A stretch of 64,000 nucleotides of DNA from Paenisporosarcina sp. FSL H8-0542 (GTDB lineage: Bacteria > Bacillota > Bacilli > Bacillales_A > Planococcaceae): the NCBI RefSeq assembly GCF_038632915.1, contig NZ_CP152050.1, positions 2,573,001 to 2,637,000 on the forward strand, given 5' to 3'. The position numbers were made by a program, and so were the translations under genes. Below are positions 9,646 to 16,822 of this stretch, in pieces. The first letter of the stretch is position 1, and every line of letters starts with the position of its first letter. The notes below the pieces were generated by a model that saw only the letters and a program-made list of their open reading frames with translations, had not been told where the DNA came from and did no database searches.

Positions 9646-9882
9646 TTGGCAAAGATTGCAGTAGAAAAACCCTATGAAGACGTAAAAAAGGCTTTAGAAG
9701 AAAAAGGTCACACTGTGAAGATGTTCAGCACTGATGAGAATGTTTCAGGTTACGATATGGGTGTTGTAAGGGCGATTAACGAAGGTCATAATGACGAATT
9801 TGAATTTCCGGTTGTTGCGATGTCAGGAATGTCTATTGATAACGTAGTACAAGCGGTAGAACATCGGCTAGGTCAGATGTAA
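9646..9882 (+). CDS. UPF0180 family protein (YkuS-like)
   Basis: A 78-residue protein resembling YkuS/UPF0180: it starts AKIAVEKPYEDVKKALEEKG and ends SIDNVVQAVEHRL, matching the family pattern aKIgVE..l.dv...L...Gh.V and the terminal ..V..qVe.rL. The function is unknown. The start is TTG at 9646 because AAAGGAGG lies 10 bases upstream; the frame is open back to 9595 but those 17 codons precede the ribosome binding site. It is monocistronic, with a strong terminator directly after it. Confidence 0.75.
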   Translation: MAKIAVEKPYEDVKKALEEKGHTVKMFSTDENVSGYDMGVVRAINEGHNDEFEFPVVAMSGMSIDNVVQAVEHRLGQM

Positions 9883-9904
9883 TCGGAATTAATCAAATCA
9901 AAAA

Positions 9905-9932
9905 AGAAGCTCAGTCTACTTGAGCTTCTTTC
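9905..9932 (+). terminator. Intrinsic terminator of the UPF0180 gene
   Basis: AAGAAGCTCA pairs with TGAGCTTCTT around a GTCTACT loop and is followed by TCTTTAACT; 20 bases after the stop codon. Confidence 0.75.
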
Positions 9933-9963
9933 TTTAACTCCTTTGTACGATAAAAATTAAAGA

Positions 9964-9981
9964 CCCACTAAAATGCGTGGG
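9964..9981 (-). terminator. Terminator of the WGxxGxxG gene
   Basis: On the minus strand CCCAC-GCATTTTA-GTGGG is followed by TCTTTAATTTTT, a few bases after the stop of the 9988-10203 gene. Confidence 0.55.
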
Positions 9982-9987
9982 AACAGG

Positions 9988-10203
9988 CTATTTCACATGG
10001 CGATCGCGAAGATCATCTTTTCGTTTTAGGCCCATTAAACCAATCAAGCCTAACAATCCTAGCCAACCCCATTCCATATCACCATCGTCGTCGTTTACGT
10101 CATCCACGACATCGTTATTTGTATTAGGGGTAGCGTAAGTAGTTGATTCTGCAAATGAAAAAGCAATCATAAAAGCGAGGAAAAGTGCTGCAAGTTTTTT
10201 CAT
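9988..10203 (-). CDS. Small exported protein with WGxxGxxG C-terminal anchor motif
   Basis: A 71-residue protein in three parts: an N-terminal signal peptide (MKKLAALFLAFMIAFSFAES), a very acidic low-complexity linker (NNDVVDDVNDDDGDMEWG), and a C-terminal hydrophobic segment WGWLGLLGLIGLMGL followed by KRKDDLRDRHVK. The last part matches the WGxxGxxG family of short Bacillales proteins and resembles a sorting tail (hydrophobic helix, then basic residues). Start ATG at 10203 lies 7 bases after GAGGAGG. The function is unknown; the layout indicates a secreted or membrane-tethered acidic peptide. Confidence 0.75.
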   Translation of the reverse strand: MKKLAALFLAFMIAFSFAESTTYATPNTNNDVVDDVNDDDGDMEWGWLGLLGLIGLMGLKRKDDLRDRHVK

Positions 10204-10412
10204 TAATAATTCCTCCTCAAGTAAGTTAGGTACACTTTTATCTTTACCATAATCAAAACCAAATATTCACAAAATAAATGATTCATGGATTATAGTGTAT
10301 ATGATTGGGAAAAATTAAAAAGAAAAAAAGATGTCAGCACATTACTTCAATGTTTTGAACACTCCAAATGAATATTAAGTAATGCGCAAAAATTTTTAAA
10401 CGTGACAAAAAA

Positions 10413-10436
10413 GCATCATCCCATTTGAGATGACGC
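10413..10436 (-). terminator. Terminator of the 40-codon gene
   Basis: GCGTCATC pairs with GATGATGC on the minus strand around TCAAATGG and is followed by TTTTTT, 16 bases after the stop codon at 10452. Confidence 0.75.
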
Positions 10437-10451
10437 TTTACATCATATTCT

Positions 10452-10574
10452 CTAAGCTCTCCAAACTCCACGTTCCCACTTCTCAATAAATTGCTCAAAC
10501 GTAAGACCATATCGTTCTCTAATTTTATGATACACGAAATATTGTCCCAAGCTTTCAATGAGTCGCTCTTCCAT
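10452..10574 (-). CDS. 40-residue conserved-looking small protein
   Basis: The frame MEERLIESLGQYFVYHKI, then RERYGLTFEQFIEKWERGVW, is preceded by GGAGGAG 5-6 bases before ATG 10574 and followed closely by a good terminator, so it looks like a complete tiny gene. It is soluble, aromatic-rich and probably helical; the LTFEQFIEKWERG tail resembles small Bacillales proteins of unknown function, but I cannot name a family. A longer overlapping frame (10334-10606) runs through the terminator and is rejected in its favour. No partner is evident. Confidence 0.65.
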   Translation of the reverse strand: MEERLIESLGQYFVYHKIRERYGLTFEQFIEKWERGVWRA

Positions 10575-10703
10575 TTAAACTCCTCCTGCTGTTTTGATGG
10601 ATACATTTATTCTATTCATCAATAGCTTGTCCATATACATGAAATCATATTCAAGTTTTTATAAGGATAAGGGTGATTCAACATGTGTTTATCAGAACAA
10701 AAA

Positions 10704-10733
10704 AACGTTGAAGACGAAAATCCTTCAACGTTT
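10704..10733. terminator. Bidirectional terminator
   Basis: AACGTTGAAG-acgaaaat-CCTTCAACGTT with A-run before and T-run after. It ends the pgpA-like transcript (minus strand). Confidence 0.75.
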
Positions 10734-10776
10734 TTCTATAACTCTAGCTTAAAAAGATGGTACTACTTTTTTCTTA

Positions 10777-11361
10777 TTAGGTCGTTGTTCCTTCAATATT
10801 TGTTTCTGGAGCTGTCTCTTCTGGTTTAATATCGGCAAATGTCTCATTATGCTCTTCTAAGTCCCGTGTACGGTGTGCAATTCTTGACGATGCACATGCA
10901 GCGATACTTGCAACAAGATCGTCCAAAAATGTGTGTATGCCTTCACCTATTTTTGTATCCAGTTTTTTGATAATCCCAATTTTATTCTTATCCAGATGAC
11001 CAAATGTGGTTACCGCTATACTTCCATACGTAAAAACGGAACCTAATGCAATCGTTTCATCTACTCCAAATAATCCTTCATCCGCTTCAACAATCTGTTG
11101 CAATGGCGTAGAGAGCATTTTCTTCTCTGCCAATTCATCAAGCTCAATGCCAACCAAAATGGCATGTTGCATTTCTCTTTTTTTAAGAACACTTTCGACC
11201 GATTCTATGCAATGTTCCAATGTAAGGCCTACATTGTATGCAACTTGCATTTCGTATACAATTTTCGCTATTTCTTCAATTGATACACCTCGGCGCTGCA
11301 AAGCCTCTTTTGTAGCTTCGAATACTTGCTTAGAGTGTACGCGCAAACCATTCCTATCCAT
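10777..11361 (-). CDS. Phosphatidylglycerophosphatase A-type protein (YutG-like)
   Basis: A PgpA-superfamily protein; family members are implicated in dephosphorylating phosphatidylglycerophosphate to phosphatidylglycerol. It matches YutG-type proteins: RRGVSIEEIAKIVYEMQ near the N-terminus, GIELDELAEKKML, EADEGLFGVDETIALGSVF (acidic metal-binding block), YGSIAVTTFG, and GEGIHTFLDDLVASIAACAS with the HTFLDD signature. Unlike E. coli PgpA it lacks obvious membrane helices at the ends and has a polar Glu/Thr-rich C-terminal tail. I choose ATG 11361 behind GGAGATG; ATG at 11397 would add 12 residues. It is divergent from the yjcH operon with about 100 bases between. Confidence 0.75.
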   Translation of the reverse strand: MDRNGLRVHSKQVFEATKEALQRRGVSIEEIAKIVYEMQVAYNVGLTLEHCIESVESVLKKREMQHAILVGIELDELAEKKMLSTPLQQIVEADEGLFGVDETIALGSVFTYGSIAVTTFGHLDKNKIGIIKKLDTKIGEGIHTFLDDLVASIAACASSRIAHRTRDLEEHNETFADIKPEETAPETNIEGTTT

Positions 11362-11468
11362 TGTGCCATCTCCATTTCTTTCAATCCTTGTTGTCATTAT
11401 TCATAATTATACCTTCCACCTTCAGTATGGTACAATTTCTGTAGCAAGATTTAGAGGAGGTTAAACCG

Positions 11469-12191
11469 TTGTCTAAAGGTACAATCCAAGACGTAACGCT
11501 ATTTAGTGACGCCTTACAAGAAGATATGCAACTGCTGATTTATATACCAGCAAATTATTCACCACTTTATAAATATACAGTTTTAATTGCGTCTGACGGA
11601 AAAGATTACTTCCAATTAGGAAGAATTTCCCGTGTTGCGGACGAATTACTCGAAAACAAAGAAATTGAAAATATGATCATTGTCGGTGTCCCGTATAAAA
11701 ACGTGGAAGATCGACGTCGTAAATACCATCCGTCCGGGGATCAGCATGATGCGTACTTACGTTTTCTTGCACATGAACTTGTTCCTTATTTGGATTTAAC
11801 CTACCCTACATATCAGATTGGAATGGGACGAGCACTAATCGGCGACTCATTGGCAGCAACTGCTTCCCTTCTTGCCGCTATCAAATACCCCAATATATTT
11901 GGAAAAGTTCTTTTACACTCCCCGATGGTCAATGAAGATGTATTGGAAAAAATTAAAAATGTCCGGACACCGCATTCGTTCTCGGTTTATCATGTCATTG
12001 GAACTGGCGAAAATGCAGTAAAGCTAACCAATGGCGAGATTGAAAACTTCCTTGAACCTAACAGGGTTTTAAATTCATTGATGCAAGACAAAGGATTTTC
12101 GTTGTTCTATGACGAATTTGAAGGAGAGCATACTTGGAAACATTGGCAACCGGATTTGAAACGTGCGATTAAAATGAATTTCGGACATTGA
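11469..12191 (+). CDS. yjcH: Putative alpha/beta-hydrolase esterase (YjcH)
   Basis: A 240-residue protein of the esterase D-like family. It shows the alpha/beta-hydrolase layout: LLIYIPANYSPLYKYTVLIA strands, a nucleophile elbow region IGMGRALIGDSLAATASLLA (G-D-S-L-A in place of classical GxSxG), and the C-terminal EFEGEHTWKHWQ with the likely catalytic His. The start is TTG 11469, with AGAGGAGG 8 bases upstream. It is first of three co-directional genes (yjcH, yjcG, yjcF) that also neighbour each other in B. subtilis. The true substrate is unknown. Confidence 0.82.
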   Translation: MSKGTIQDVTLFSDALQEDMQLLIYIPANYSPLYKYTVLIASDGKDYFQLGRISRVADELLENKEIENMIIVGVPYKNVEDRRRKYHPSGDQHDAYLRFLAHELVPYLDLTYPTYQIGMGRALIGDSLAATASLLAAIKYPNIFGKVLLHSPMVNEDVLEKIKNVRTPHSFSVYHVIGTGENAVKLTNGEIENFLEPNRVLNSLMQDKGFSLFYDEFEGEHTWKHWQPDLKRAIKMNFGH

Positions 12192-12268
12192 TCGTCAAAT
12201 GAAGCCTTATCCAGAAAATTTGCTATACTATAAGTATGTACTTACTTAACTAAAAGGAGGTTTTTAGG

Positions 12269-12787
12269 ATGAAATATGGAGTCGTTGCATTCCCATCTAA
12301 AAAACTACAAGACTTGGCAAACTCATACCGCAAACGTTATGATCCACATTATGCACTCATCACCCCCCACATGACGGTCAAGGGCGTATTCGAAGCTAGT
12401 GACACTGAGATTGAACAACTTTCTACAAAAATCAGCAACGTTGTCAAACGTCACAGCCCCTTCAAAATACACACAACTAAAGTTAGTTCCTTTTCACCGG
12501 TTACGAATGCAATTTATTTCAAAGTGGAACCGAGTGAAGAATTGCTTAATTTACATGAAGATTTGCATTCTGACGAAGTGGGTGGCAAAGCTGAATATGC
12601 CTTTGTCCCTCATATTACCATCGCACAAAAAATGTCATCAGGTGAACATGACGATATTTATGGCCAATTGAAAATGATTGGTGTCGATCACGAGGAAACT
12701 ATTGATCGCTTGCATTTGCTGTATCAACTTGAAGATGGCTCTTGGACGGTTTATGAAACATTCCGTTTGACTGGAGCTGAAAATTGA
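12269..12787 (+). CDS. yjcG: 2H phosphoesterase / 2'-5' RNA ligase-like protein (YjcG)
   Basis: A 172-residue member of the 2H phosphoesterase superfamily. The two catalytic motifs are both present: PHMT with His34 and Thr36, and PHIT with His115 and Thr117, at the positions expected for YjcG. Family members act on 2'-5' or cyclic phosphodiester bonds, but the substrate of YjcG is not established. Start ATG 12269 follows AAAGGAGG. The next gene begins one base after its stop, so the two are translationally coupled. Confidence 0.88.
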   Translation: MKYGVVAFPSKKLQDLANSYRKRYDPHYALITPHMTVKGVFEASDTEIEQLSTKISNVVKRHSPFKIHTTKVSSFSPVTNAIYFKVEPSEELLNLHEDLHSDEVGGKAEYAFVPHITIAQKMSSGEHDDIYGQLKMIGVDHEETIDRLHLLYQLEDGSWTVYETFRLTGAEN

Positions 12788-12788
12788 T

Positions 12789-13217
12789 TTGATTACTGCC
12801 AAACGAGTGGAAATACCAAAAGAGCTGGATGATGCATTTTTTGTTCGTCAAAAAGTATTCGTGGATGAACAGGATGTCCCAGTACATTTAGAGATGGATG
12901 AATATGATCAGTCTGCTGTTCATTTCGTGGCGTATGACGATGAAATGCCTATAGGTGCGGGCCGAATTCGAGAACCTGAACCAGGTGTCGCAAAAGTTGA
13001 ACGTGTCTGTATCTTGCCTCAATATCGTGGCAAGCATTTAGGAAATTTGATGATGGAAACGATGGAAAGTTATGCGAGAGAAGCTAGTTTAACGACAGTT
13101 AAACTAAATGCTCAGTCTTATGCCGTTCCTTTTTATGAAAAACTCTCTTATCAAATTACCTCGCCTGAATTTATGGATGCAGGTATACCCCATCGTGCCA
13201 TGGAAAAAAATCTATAA
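12789..13217 (+). CDS. yjcF: GNAT acetyltransferase (YjcF)
   Basis: A 142-residue N-acetyltransferase. The acetyl-CoA motif is VERVCILPQYRGKHLGNLMM (R/Q-x-x-G-x-G/A type) around residues 76-95, and the N-terminal block FFVRQKVFVDEQDVP is typical of the ElaA/YjcF group. The start is TTG 12789, one base after the stop of yjcG, with GGAG about 12 bases upstream, so translation is probably coupled. The acceptor substrate is unknown. A strong bidirectional terminator separates it from spoVIF, which converges from the other strand. Confidence 0.85.
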   Translation: MITAKRVEIPKELDDAFFVRQKVFVDEQDVPVHLEMDEYDQSAVHFVAYDDEMPIGAGRIREPEPGVAKVERVCILPQYRGKHLGNLMMETMESYAREASLTTVKLNAQSYAVPFYEKLSYQITSPEFMDAGIPHRAMEKNL

Positions 13218-13218
13218 T

Positions 13219-13255
13219 AAAAGCACTTGTTCAACTGAACAAGTGCTTTTTTTTA
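13219..13255. terminator. Bidirectional terminator between yjcF and spoVIF
   Basis: AAGCACTTGTTC-aac-TGAACAAGTGCTT with A-run before and eight Ts after; overlaps the end of the converging spoVIF gene. Confidence 0.85.
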
Positions 13256-13513
13256 TTCGTTTTTTTGGTTCATCATGTTTGCTATCTCATTAAGATTTAG
13301 CTTGTTTCCTTTTTGAACAACTGATTGAACAATTTGGTCTTCGAAATCGCTTGAAATCTGTTTTCCAGCAATTTTCGACACTCTTCGAACAATTTTTTTC
13401 ACTTGGCGTTCATCTGAAAAATCAGCGTGCTGGATGGCATTGGCCAATGTAAAAACTTCATCCATCGATACACCAGTTTTTTGCTCAATCTTCTTAAAAA
13501 ATGAGTCTTGCAT
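13253..13513 (-). CDS. spoVIF: Stage VI sporulation protein F
   Basis: An 86-residue protein matching SpoVIF (YjcC) along its length: SFFKKIEQKTGV at the start, LANAIQHADFSDERQVKKIV, then RRVSKIAGK and the terminal LNEIANMMNQK. In B. subtilis this protein controls late coat assembly and GerE-dependent gene expression in the mother cell. Start ATG 13513 is preceded by AGGGGAACA. The neighbourhood (yjcF-G-H on one side, coat genes on the other) is the same as in B. subtilis, which supports the name. Confidence 0.88.
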   Translation of the reverse strand: MQDSFFKKIEQKTGVSMDEVFTLANAIQHADFSDERQVKKIVRRVSKIAGKQISSDFEDQIVQSVVQKGNKLNLNEIANMMNQKNE

Positions 13514-13524
13514 TTGTTCCCCTC

Positions 13525-13662
13525 CTATCTGATGAAACTACTCCCTACGATGATTAATAGGATGAATAGTACAACTATGAGGATAAATGTTGACCCTTGA
13601 TAAGGAGCACGAGCTGGATACATTTTTGGATAACCACCGCAAGGACTATAACCCTCACACAT
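13525..13662 (-). CDS. YjcZ-family sporulation peptide
   Basis: A 45-residue peptide: a Gly/Cys/Pro-rich head (MCEGYSPCGGYPKMYPA) and one transmembrane helix ending in SFIR with the block GSTFILIVVLFILLIIVG, the hallmark of YjcZ-family spore peptides. The start ATG 13662 has an excellent site, GGGAGG, 6 bases upstream. It ends 12 bases before spoVIF, so both may be read from one mother-cell promoter. In B. subtilis such peptides are small hydrophobic spore or forespore-membrane components of unclear role. Confidence 0.8.
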   Translation of the reverse strand: MCEGYSPCGGYPKMYPARAPYQGSTFILIVVLFILLIIVGSSFIR

Positions 13663-13728
13663 ACGATTCCCTCCCTTTCCATTCGAACTAGAATATGCGA
13701 ACGAGTTTAAAGGAAGAGGGCATTTTCC

Positions 13729-14094
13729 TCAGGACACTTTACCTTTGGACTTGAAAATGATTGCTGCAACCACACCGAATATTATGGCTGCACTGATACC
13801 TGAACTTGTCACTTCGAACATACCGGTTAATACGCCGATAAAGCCATGTTTTTCTGCCTCTGCCATAGCTCCATGAGTAAGTGAATTACCAAAAGAAGTA
13901 ATGGGAATAGTTGCTCCTGCTCCTGCAAAATCGATGAAAGGCTCATATAAGCCAAACCCATCTAAAACAGAACCAATGACTACCAATAAACTTAATGTAT
14001 GCGCTGGCGTTAATTTCGCCACATCAAAAAGTAGTTGTCCCACTACACAAATAAGTCCACCTGCGATAAATGCTAAAATGATTGAAACGATCAT
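13729..14094 (-). CDS. spoVAE: Stage V sporulation protein AE (SpoVAEb)
   Basis: A 121-residue integral membrane protein with four hydrophobic segments and the family blocks [41 protein letters not shown] and [12 protein letters not shown]. It is a paralogue of SpoVAC in the same cluster (compare GQFGGAGSAVPVTGFGNA). SpoVA proteins form the channel that moves dipicolinic acid into the forming spore and out during germination. ATG 14094 follows GAGGTGA. It is last of a four-gene operon. Confidence 0.92.
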   Translation of the reverse strand: MIVSIILAFIAGGLICVVGQLLFDVAKLTPAHTLSLLVVIGSVLDGFGLYEPFIDFAGAGATIPITSFGNSLTHGAMAEAEKHGFIGVLTGMFEVTSSGISAAIIFGVVAAIIFKSKGKVS

Positions 14095-14103
14095 ATTGTC
14101 ACC

Positions 14104-15108
14104 TCATTCCATCGACAATTCAACAGCATGCGCAATACATGGGATCGTTTCACCCTGTTGAAATGAAAGTGGGGATAATAAAGCACCAGTGGCTACCAGC
14201 AGTATTTTCTTATATTGTTTCGCTAATAATTCAGCATAAATTGGTCCTAGATAGACCGTTGCAGAACAACCAGCTCCGCTGGCTCCAGATAAAAATTTAT
14301 CGTCATTTCCGTAAAATTCCGATCCTGCATCACGATATTTATCAACAAGATAAGAAGAAACTCCACTTGTTTTGATAAGTTCCTGTAAAATGGCAAAGCC
14401 ATTCTTCCCAAGATCCCCAGTCATGACAAAATCATAAGAAGTTCCTTTATTTTGAGCTAAATGTCGCTGAATTGTATCAAAGGCTGCCGGTGCCATAGCA
14501 CTCCCCATATCAAGTGGATCCGTACATTCACAATCCATAACTTGACCAATTGTGGCAGACTGCACGAACGGTTTACCAACTTGATTGTGGGAAAGAACTC
14601 CGTAACCTGCTCCAGTTACAGTCCATTGGCCTGTAGGAGGCTTTTGTGCACCGTATTCAATTGGGTACCTAAATTGTCTCTCAACAGCGTTATGCTGGCT
14701 GGCTGCACCAAATAAGATCCGATCCATTTGTTTGGTTTCAAGAAAGAAACTTGCTGTAATTAGAGAAGAAATGCTTGTTGCACAAGCAGAAAACATGCCC
14801 ATAAACGGAGTAGCGAGCTGGCGTGCCGCAAAATTGGTTGGTGTCATTTGATTGACTAAATCCCCTCCAAGAAACAAATCGATATCCGGGAGTTGAAATC
14901 CACCTTTCATGATGGCCAAATTACAAGTATCCTCTATTAACTGGGAATGCCCTTTTTCGTTTGTGTCTTGTCCAAGACGTTCATCATCGTAGACATGGTC
15001 GAAATGAGGATGGAATGGACTTTCTTTTTCTAGGGGACCAACAGCAACTGCCGTTGAAACGATACTTGGCTTTGTAGCAAACTGATACGTCCGCGAATTA
15101 CTTACCAA
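14104..15108 (-). CDS. spoVAD: Stage V sporulation protein AD
   Basis: A 334-residue soluble protein with a thiolase-like fold. Characteristic blocks are FFLGGDLVNQ-type text (LFLGGDLVNQMTPTNFAA), FSACATSISSL, GAASQHNAVERQFRYP and GASGAGCSATVYLGPIY. In B. subtilis SpoVAD binds dipicolinic acid directly on the inner membrane surface. The start is TTG 15108 with GGGGGTGA upstream; it overlaps the last codons of spoVAC by 7 bases, pointing to coupled translation, and spoVAE starts 9 bases after its end. Confidence 0.93.
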   Translation of the reverse strand: MVSNSRTYQFATKPSIVSTAVAVGPLEKESPFHPHFDHVYDDERLGQDTNEKGHSQLIEDTCNLAIMKGGFQLPDIDLFLGGDLVNQMTPTNFAARQLATPFMGMFSACATSISSLITASFFLETKQMDRILFGAASQHNAVERQFRYPIEYGAQKPPTGQWTVTGAGYGVLSHNQVGKPFVQSATIGQVMDCECTDPLDMGSAMAPAAFDTIQRHLAQNKGTSYDFVMTGDLGKNGFAILQELIKTSGVSSYLVDKYRDAGSEFYGNDDKFLSGASGAGCSATVYLGPIYAELLAKQYKKILLVATGALLSPLSFQQGETIPCIAHAVELSME

Positions 15109-15557
15109 GAGATCACCCCCATCTTAACGAGTATGGTTTTGATGAGCGCTACGACAAAGGCAGAGAAAGTACCATAGACGATAACTGGACCTGCCAGTTT
15201 AAACATATTGACTCCTACTCCTAAAATAAAACCTTCCGATTTATGTTCAATTGCTGCAGAGATTACGGCATTACCAAAACCTGTTACAGGTACTGCCGAA
15301 CCTGCACCACCAAACTGGCCAATTTTTTTATAAATACCGAACCCTGTTAATAACATGGAAATAAAAACCATCGTGGCTACGGTAGGATTGCTCGCTGTTC
15401 GCTCAGTAAATGAAAAATAGGCCATGTAGAAAAATGAAATGACTTGTCCGACAGCACAAATGATACCGCCAGTCAGAAATGCTTTCAGACAGTTCTTTAA
15501 AACGGGTCGCTTCGGTGCCATCTCGTCCACTGTTTGTTGATATGAATTGGGATCCAT
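15102..15557 (-). CDS. spoVAC: Stage V sporulation protein AC
   Basis: A 151-residue membrane protein with a short hydrophilic head (MDPNSYQQTVDEMAPKRPVL) and four to five helices. Family blocks are FLTGGIICAVGQ, GFGIYKKIGQFGGAGSAVPV and GFILGVGVNMFKLAGPVIVYG. SpoVAC is the mechanosensitive pore component of the SpoVA dipicolinate channel. Its ATG overlaps the stop codon of the upstream lipoprotein gene as TAATG. The cluster here contains only AC, AD and AE; AA, AB and AF are not present. Confidence 0.92.
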   Translation of the reverse strand: MDPNSYQQTVDEMAPKRPVLKNCLKAFLTGGIICAVGQVISFFYMAYFSFTERTASNPTVATMVFISMLLTGFGIYKKIGQFGGAGSAVPVTGFGNAVISAAIEHKSEGFILGVGVNMFKLAGPVIVYGTFSAFVVALIKTILVKMGVISW

Positions 15558-15964
15558 TACGTATTCTCCTTTGCCAATGCTCGAAGTTTATCTAAATCTT
15601 TTTTCAAAGCATCCTCTGTCGGTTTCTTTTCAATAATTTTCTTAAGTTCCCAAGTGATTTTCAAATCAGGAGATACAAATACATCATGATCAGGGAAAAG
15701 CGATTTCACTTCTTTTTCAATTGATTTTGCAATTTTTTCTTTGCTGAATTTCGACATTGGTTCTACTTGCAAGGACACAACCAACTGATGATCAAAGAAC
15801 ACGGCAGCAGCCTCGCTTATTTTTTCATTGTCCTGGAAGATTTTCTTGAGTGATTCAATTTCTTCCTGATCATCATCAACATGATAAATGGATACTTGCG
15901 GTTGGTCATTTGAACAACCCACCAATAGCAATAATATACAGATCAACAATCCGAATTTTTTCAT
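15557..15964 (-). CDS. YhcN/YlaJ-type sporulation lipoprotein
   Basis: A 135-residue lipoprotein: signal sequence with lipobox LLLVGCSND, then a domain with DQEEIESLKKIFQDNEKISE, AAAVFFDHQLVVSLQVEP and KEVKSLFPDHDVFVSPD, which resembles the YhcN/YlaJ family of spore cortex or germination lipoproteins (a BON-like fold). The start is ATG 15964, behind AAAAGGTGA; the frame is open further upstream only because the facing CotZ serine repeat reads as a Met run. A probable sigma-G promoter lies 21 bases upstream, and the gene leads the spoVAC-AD-AE operon, so it is probably expressed in the forespore. Confidence 0.75.
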   Translation of the reverse strand: MKKFGLLICILLLLVGCSNDQPQVSIYHVDDDQEEIESLKKIFQDNEKISEAAAVFFDHQLVVSLQVEPMSKFSKEKIAKSIEKEVKSLFPDHDVFVSPDLKITWELKKIIEKKPTEDALKKDLDKLRALAKENT

Positions 15965-15984
15965 TTTCAATTCACCTTTTATCC

Positions 15985-16013
15985 TAGTATGATGTTTTTC
16001 CAAAAATTTATGT
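15985..16013 (-). promoter_or_regulatory. Probable sigma-G promoter of the spoVA operon
   Basis: On the minus strand a perfect CATACTA -10 (15985-15991) is 17 bases after ACATA (16009-16013), close to the sigma-G/sigma-F pattern GHATR-N17/18-CATAMTA. It directly precedes the lipoprotein-spoVAC-AD-AE operon, whose B. subtilis counterpart is sigma-G dependent. Confidence 0.6.
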
Positions 16014-16033
16014 ATAAATTGGTTACGCGCCCT

Positions 16034-16061
16034 GACCAACGAACACAATCTACATATTGTA
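16034..16061 (+). promoter_or_regulatory. Possible sigma-K promoter of the CotZ-type gene
   Basis: GACC (16034-16037), 15 bases, then CATATTGTA (16053-16061), which fits the sigma-K pattern mACm...CATAnnnTA. It lies 35 bases before the coat gene start, as expected for an outer-coat gene expressed late in the mother cell. Confidence 0.5.
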
Positions 16062-16095
16062 TAAAGACTCTTAAAGAGAGTGAGGTGAAAACAAA

Positions 16096-16647
16096 ATGGG
16101 ATGTGGACGTAACTTGGAATCATCATCATCATCATCGTCATCGTCATCTTCATCTTCTGGACATTTCAAGAAGAAAGATCAATGTATCTGTGATGTAGTT
16201 CGTGCAATCAAAGACATTCAAGATCGAGCAACGGACATGGACTGTCCGGTATGTCCAACAAATTGCTTCTTGGAGCCACTTGGTGGATTAGTAAGTCCTT
16301 CTCGTCACCAAGCTGATACTCGCGTATTCATGCTTTTGACGGATGACGGTACACCGTTCAAAGCTTTCTTCCGCGATAATGATCGTAAAGACTGTGATTG
16401 CTTCTCTGTATTCTTCCGTGTAGAAGAAATATTCGATGGTTGCTGCGCAACACTTCGTGTACTAGAACCTTTGGATCATCATCATAAAGAAGTAGATCTT
16501 TTAAACGACTGTGGTGACAAATTGGATTTAAGAAAAATTTGTAAAGTTCGAGATTTCAGACTTTCTAATAGCTGTATTACCGTTGACTTGAATTGCTTCT
16601 GTGGCATTGAATGTGTAGCAGACGTATTTCTAGGTGTTTGTGACTAA
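16096..16647 (+). CDS. Spore coat protein of the CotZ/CotY family
   Basis: A 183-residue cysteine-rich coat (crust) protein. After MGCGRNLE comes an uninterrupted run of 13 serines (residues 9-21, bases 16120-16158), then the family core: CICDVVRAIKDIQD, CPVCPTNCFLEPLGG, DTRVFMLLTDDGTPFKAFF, DCDCFSVFFRVEEI and CITVDLNCFCGIECV. CotY and CotZ form disulfide-linked crust lattices on the spore surface. Start ATG 16096 follows GAGGTGAAAACAAA. Only one CotY/Z-type gene is present where B. subtilis has a cotVWXYZ cluster. I cannot decide between the names CotY and CotZ. Confidence 0.88.
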   Translation: MGCGRNLESSSSSSSSSSSSSGHFKKKDQCICDVVRAIKDIQDRATDMDCPVCPTNCFLEPLGGLVSPSRHQADTRVFMLLTDDGTPFKAFFRDNDRKDCDCFSVFFRVEEIFDGCCATLRVLEPLDHHHKEVDLLNDCGDKLDLRKICKVRDFRLSNSCITVDLNCFCGIECVADVFLGVCD

Positions 16648-16680
16648 TAAATAAACACGTCAAGCGTGCAGTGTCTAATT

Positions 16681-16719
16681 AGCTCGACTTCCTATCAAAA
16701 GGAGTCGGGCTTAGTTTTG
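16681..16719 (+). terminator. Terminator of the coat gene
   Basis: AGCtCGACTtCCT pairs with AGGaGTCGgGCT around ATCAAA, followed by TAGTTTTGTTTT, some 35 bases after the stop codon. Confidence 0.7.
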
Positions 16720-16779
16720 TTTTATCAACAGAATGTGTAAAATGACAAAAATAATTCGGCTAGTTCCAGATAAAAAGAA

Positions 16780-16810
16780 AAAACATCCACTATGTTAAAA
16801 TGGATGTTTT
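16780..16810 (-). terminator. Terminator of the cotO-like gene
   Basis: AAAACATCCA pairs with TGGATGTTTT; minus-strand transcript ends in a T-rich run, 13 bases after the stop of the cotO-like gene. Confidence 0.7.
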
Positions 16811-16822
16811 CTTCACTACTAT

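Noticed and set aside
10334-10606. 90-codon minus-strand frame
   Set aside because: It overlaps in another frame the better 40-codon gene (10452-10574), which has the ribosome binding site and is followed by a terminator that this frame would read through.
15965-16153. N-terminal extension of the YhcN-like lipoprotein with a methionine run
   Set aside because: The Met run is the antisense reading of the TCA-rich serine tract of the facing coat gene; a signal peptide and ribosome binding site start at 15964.
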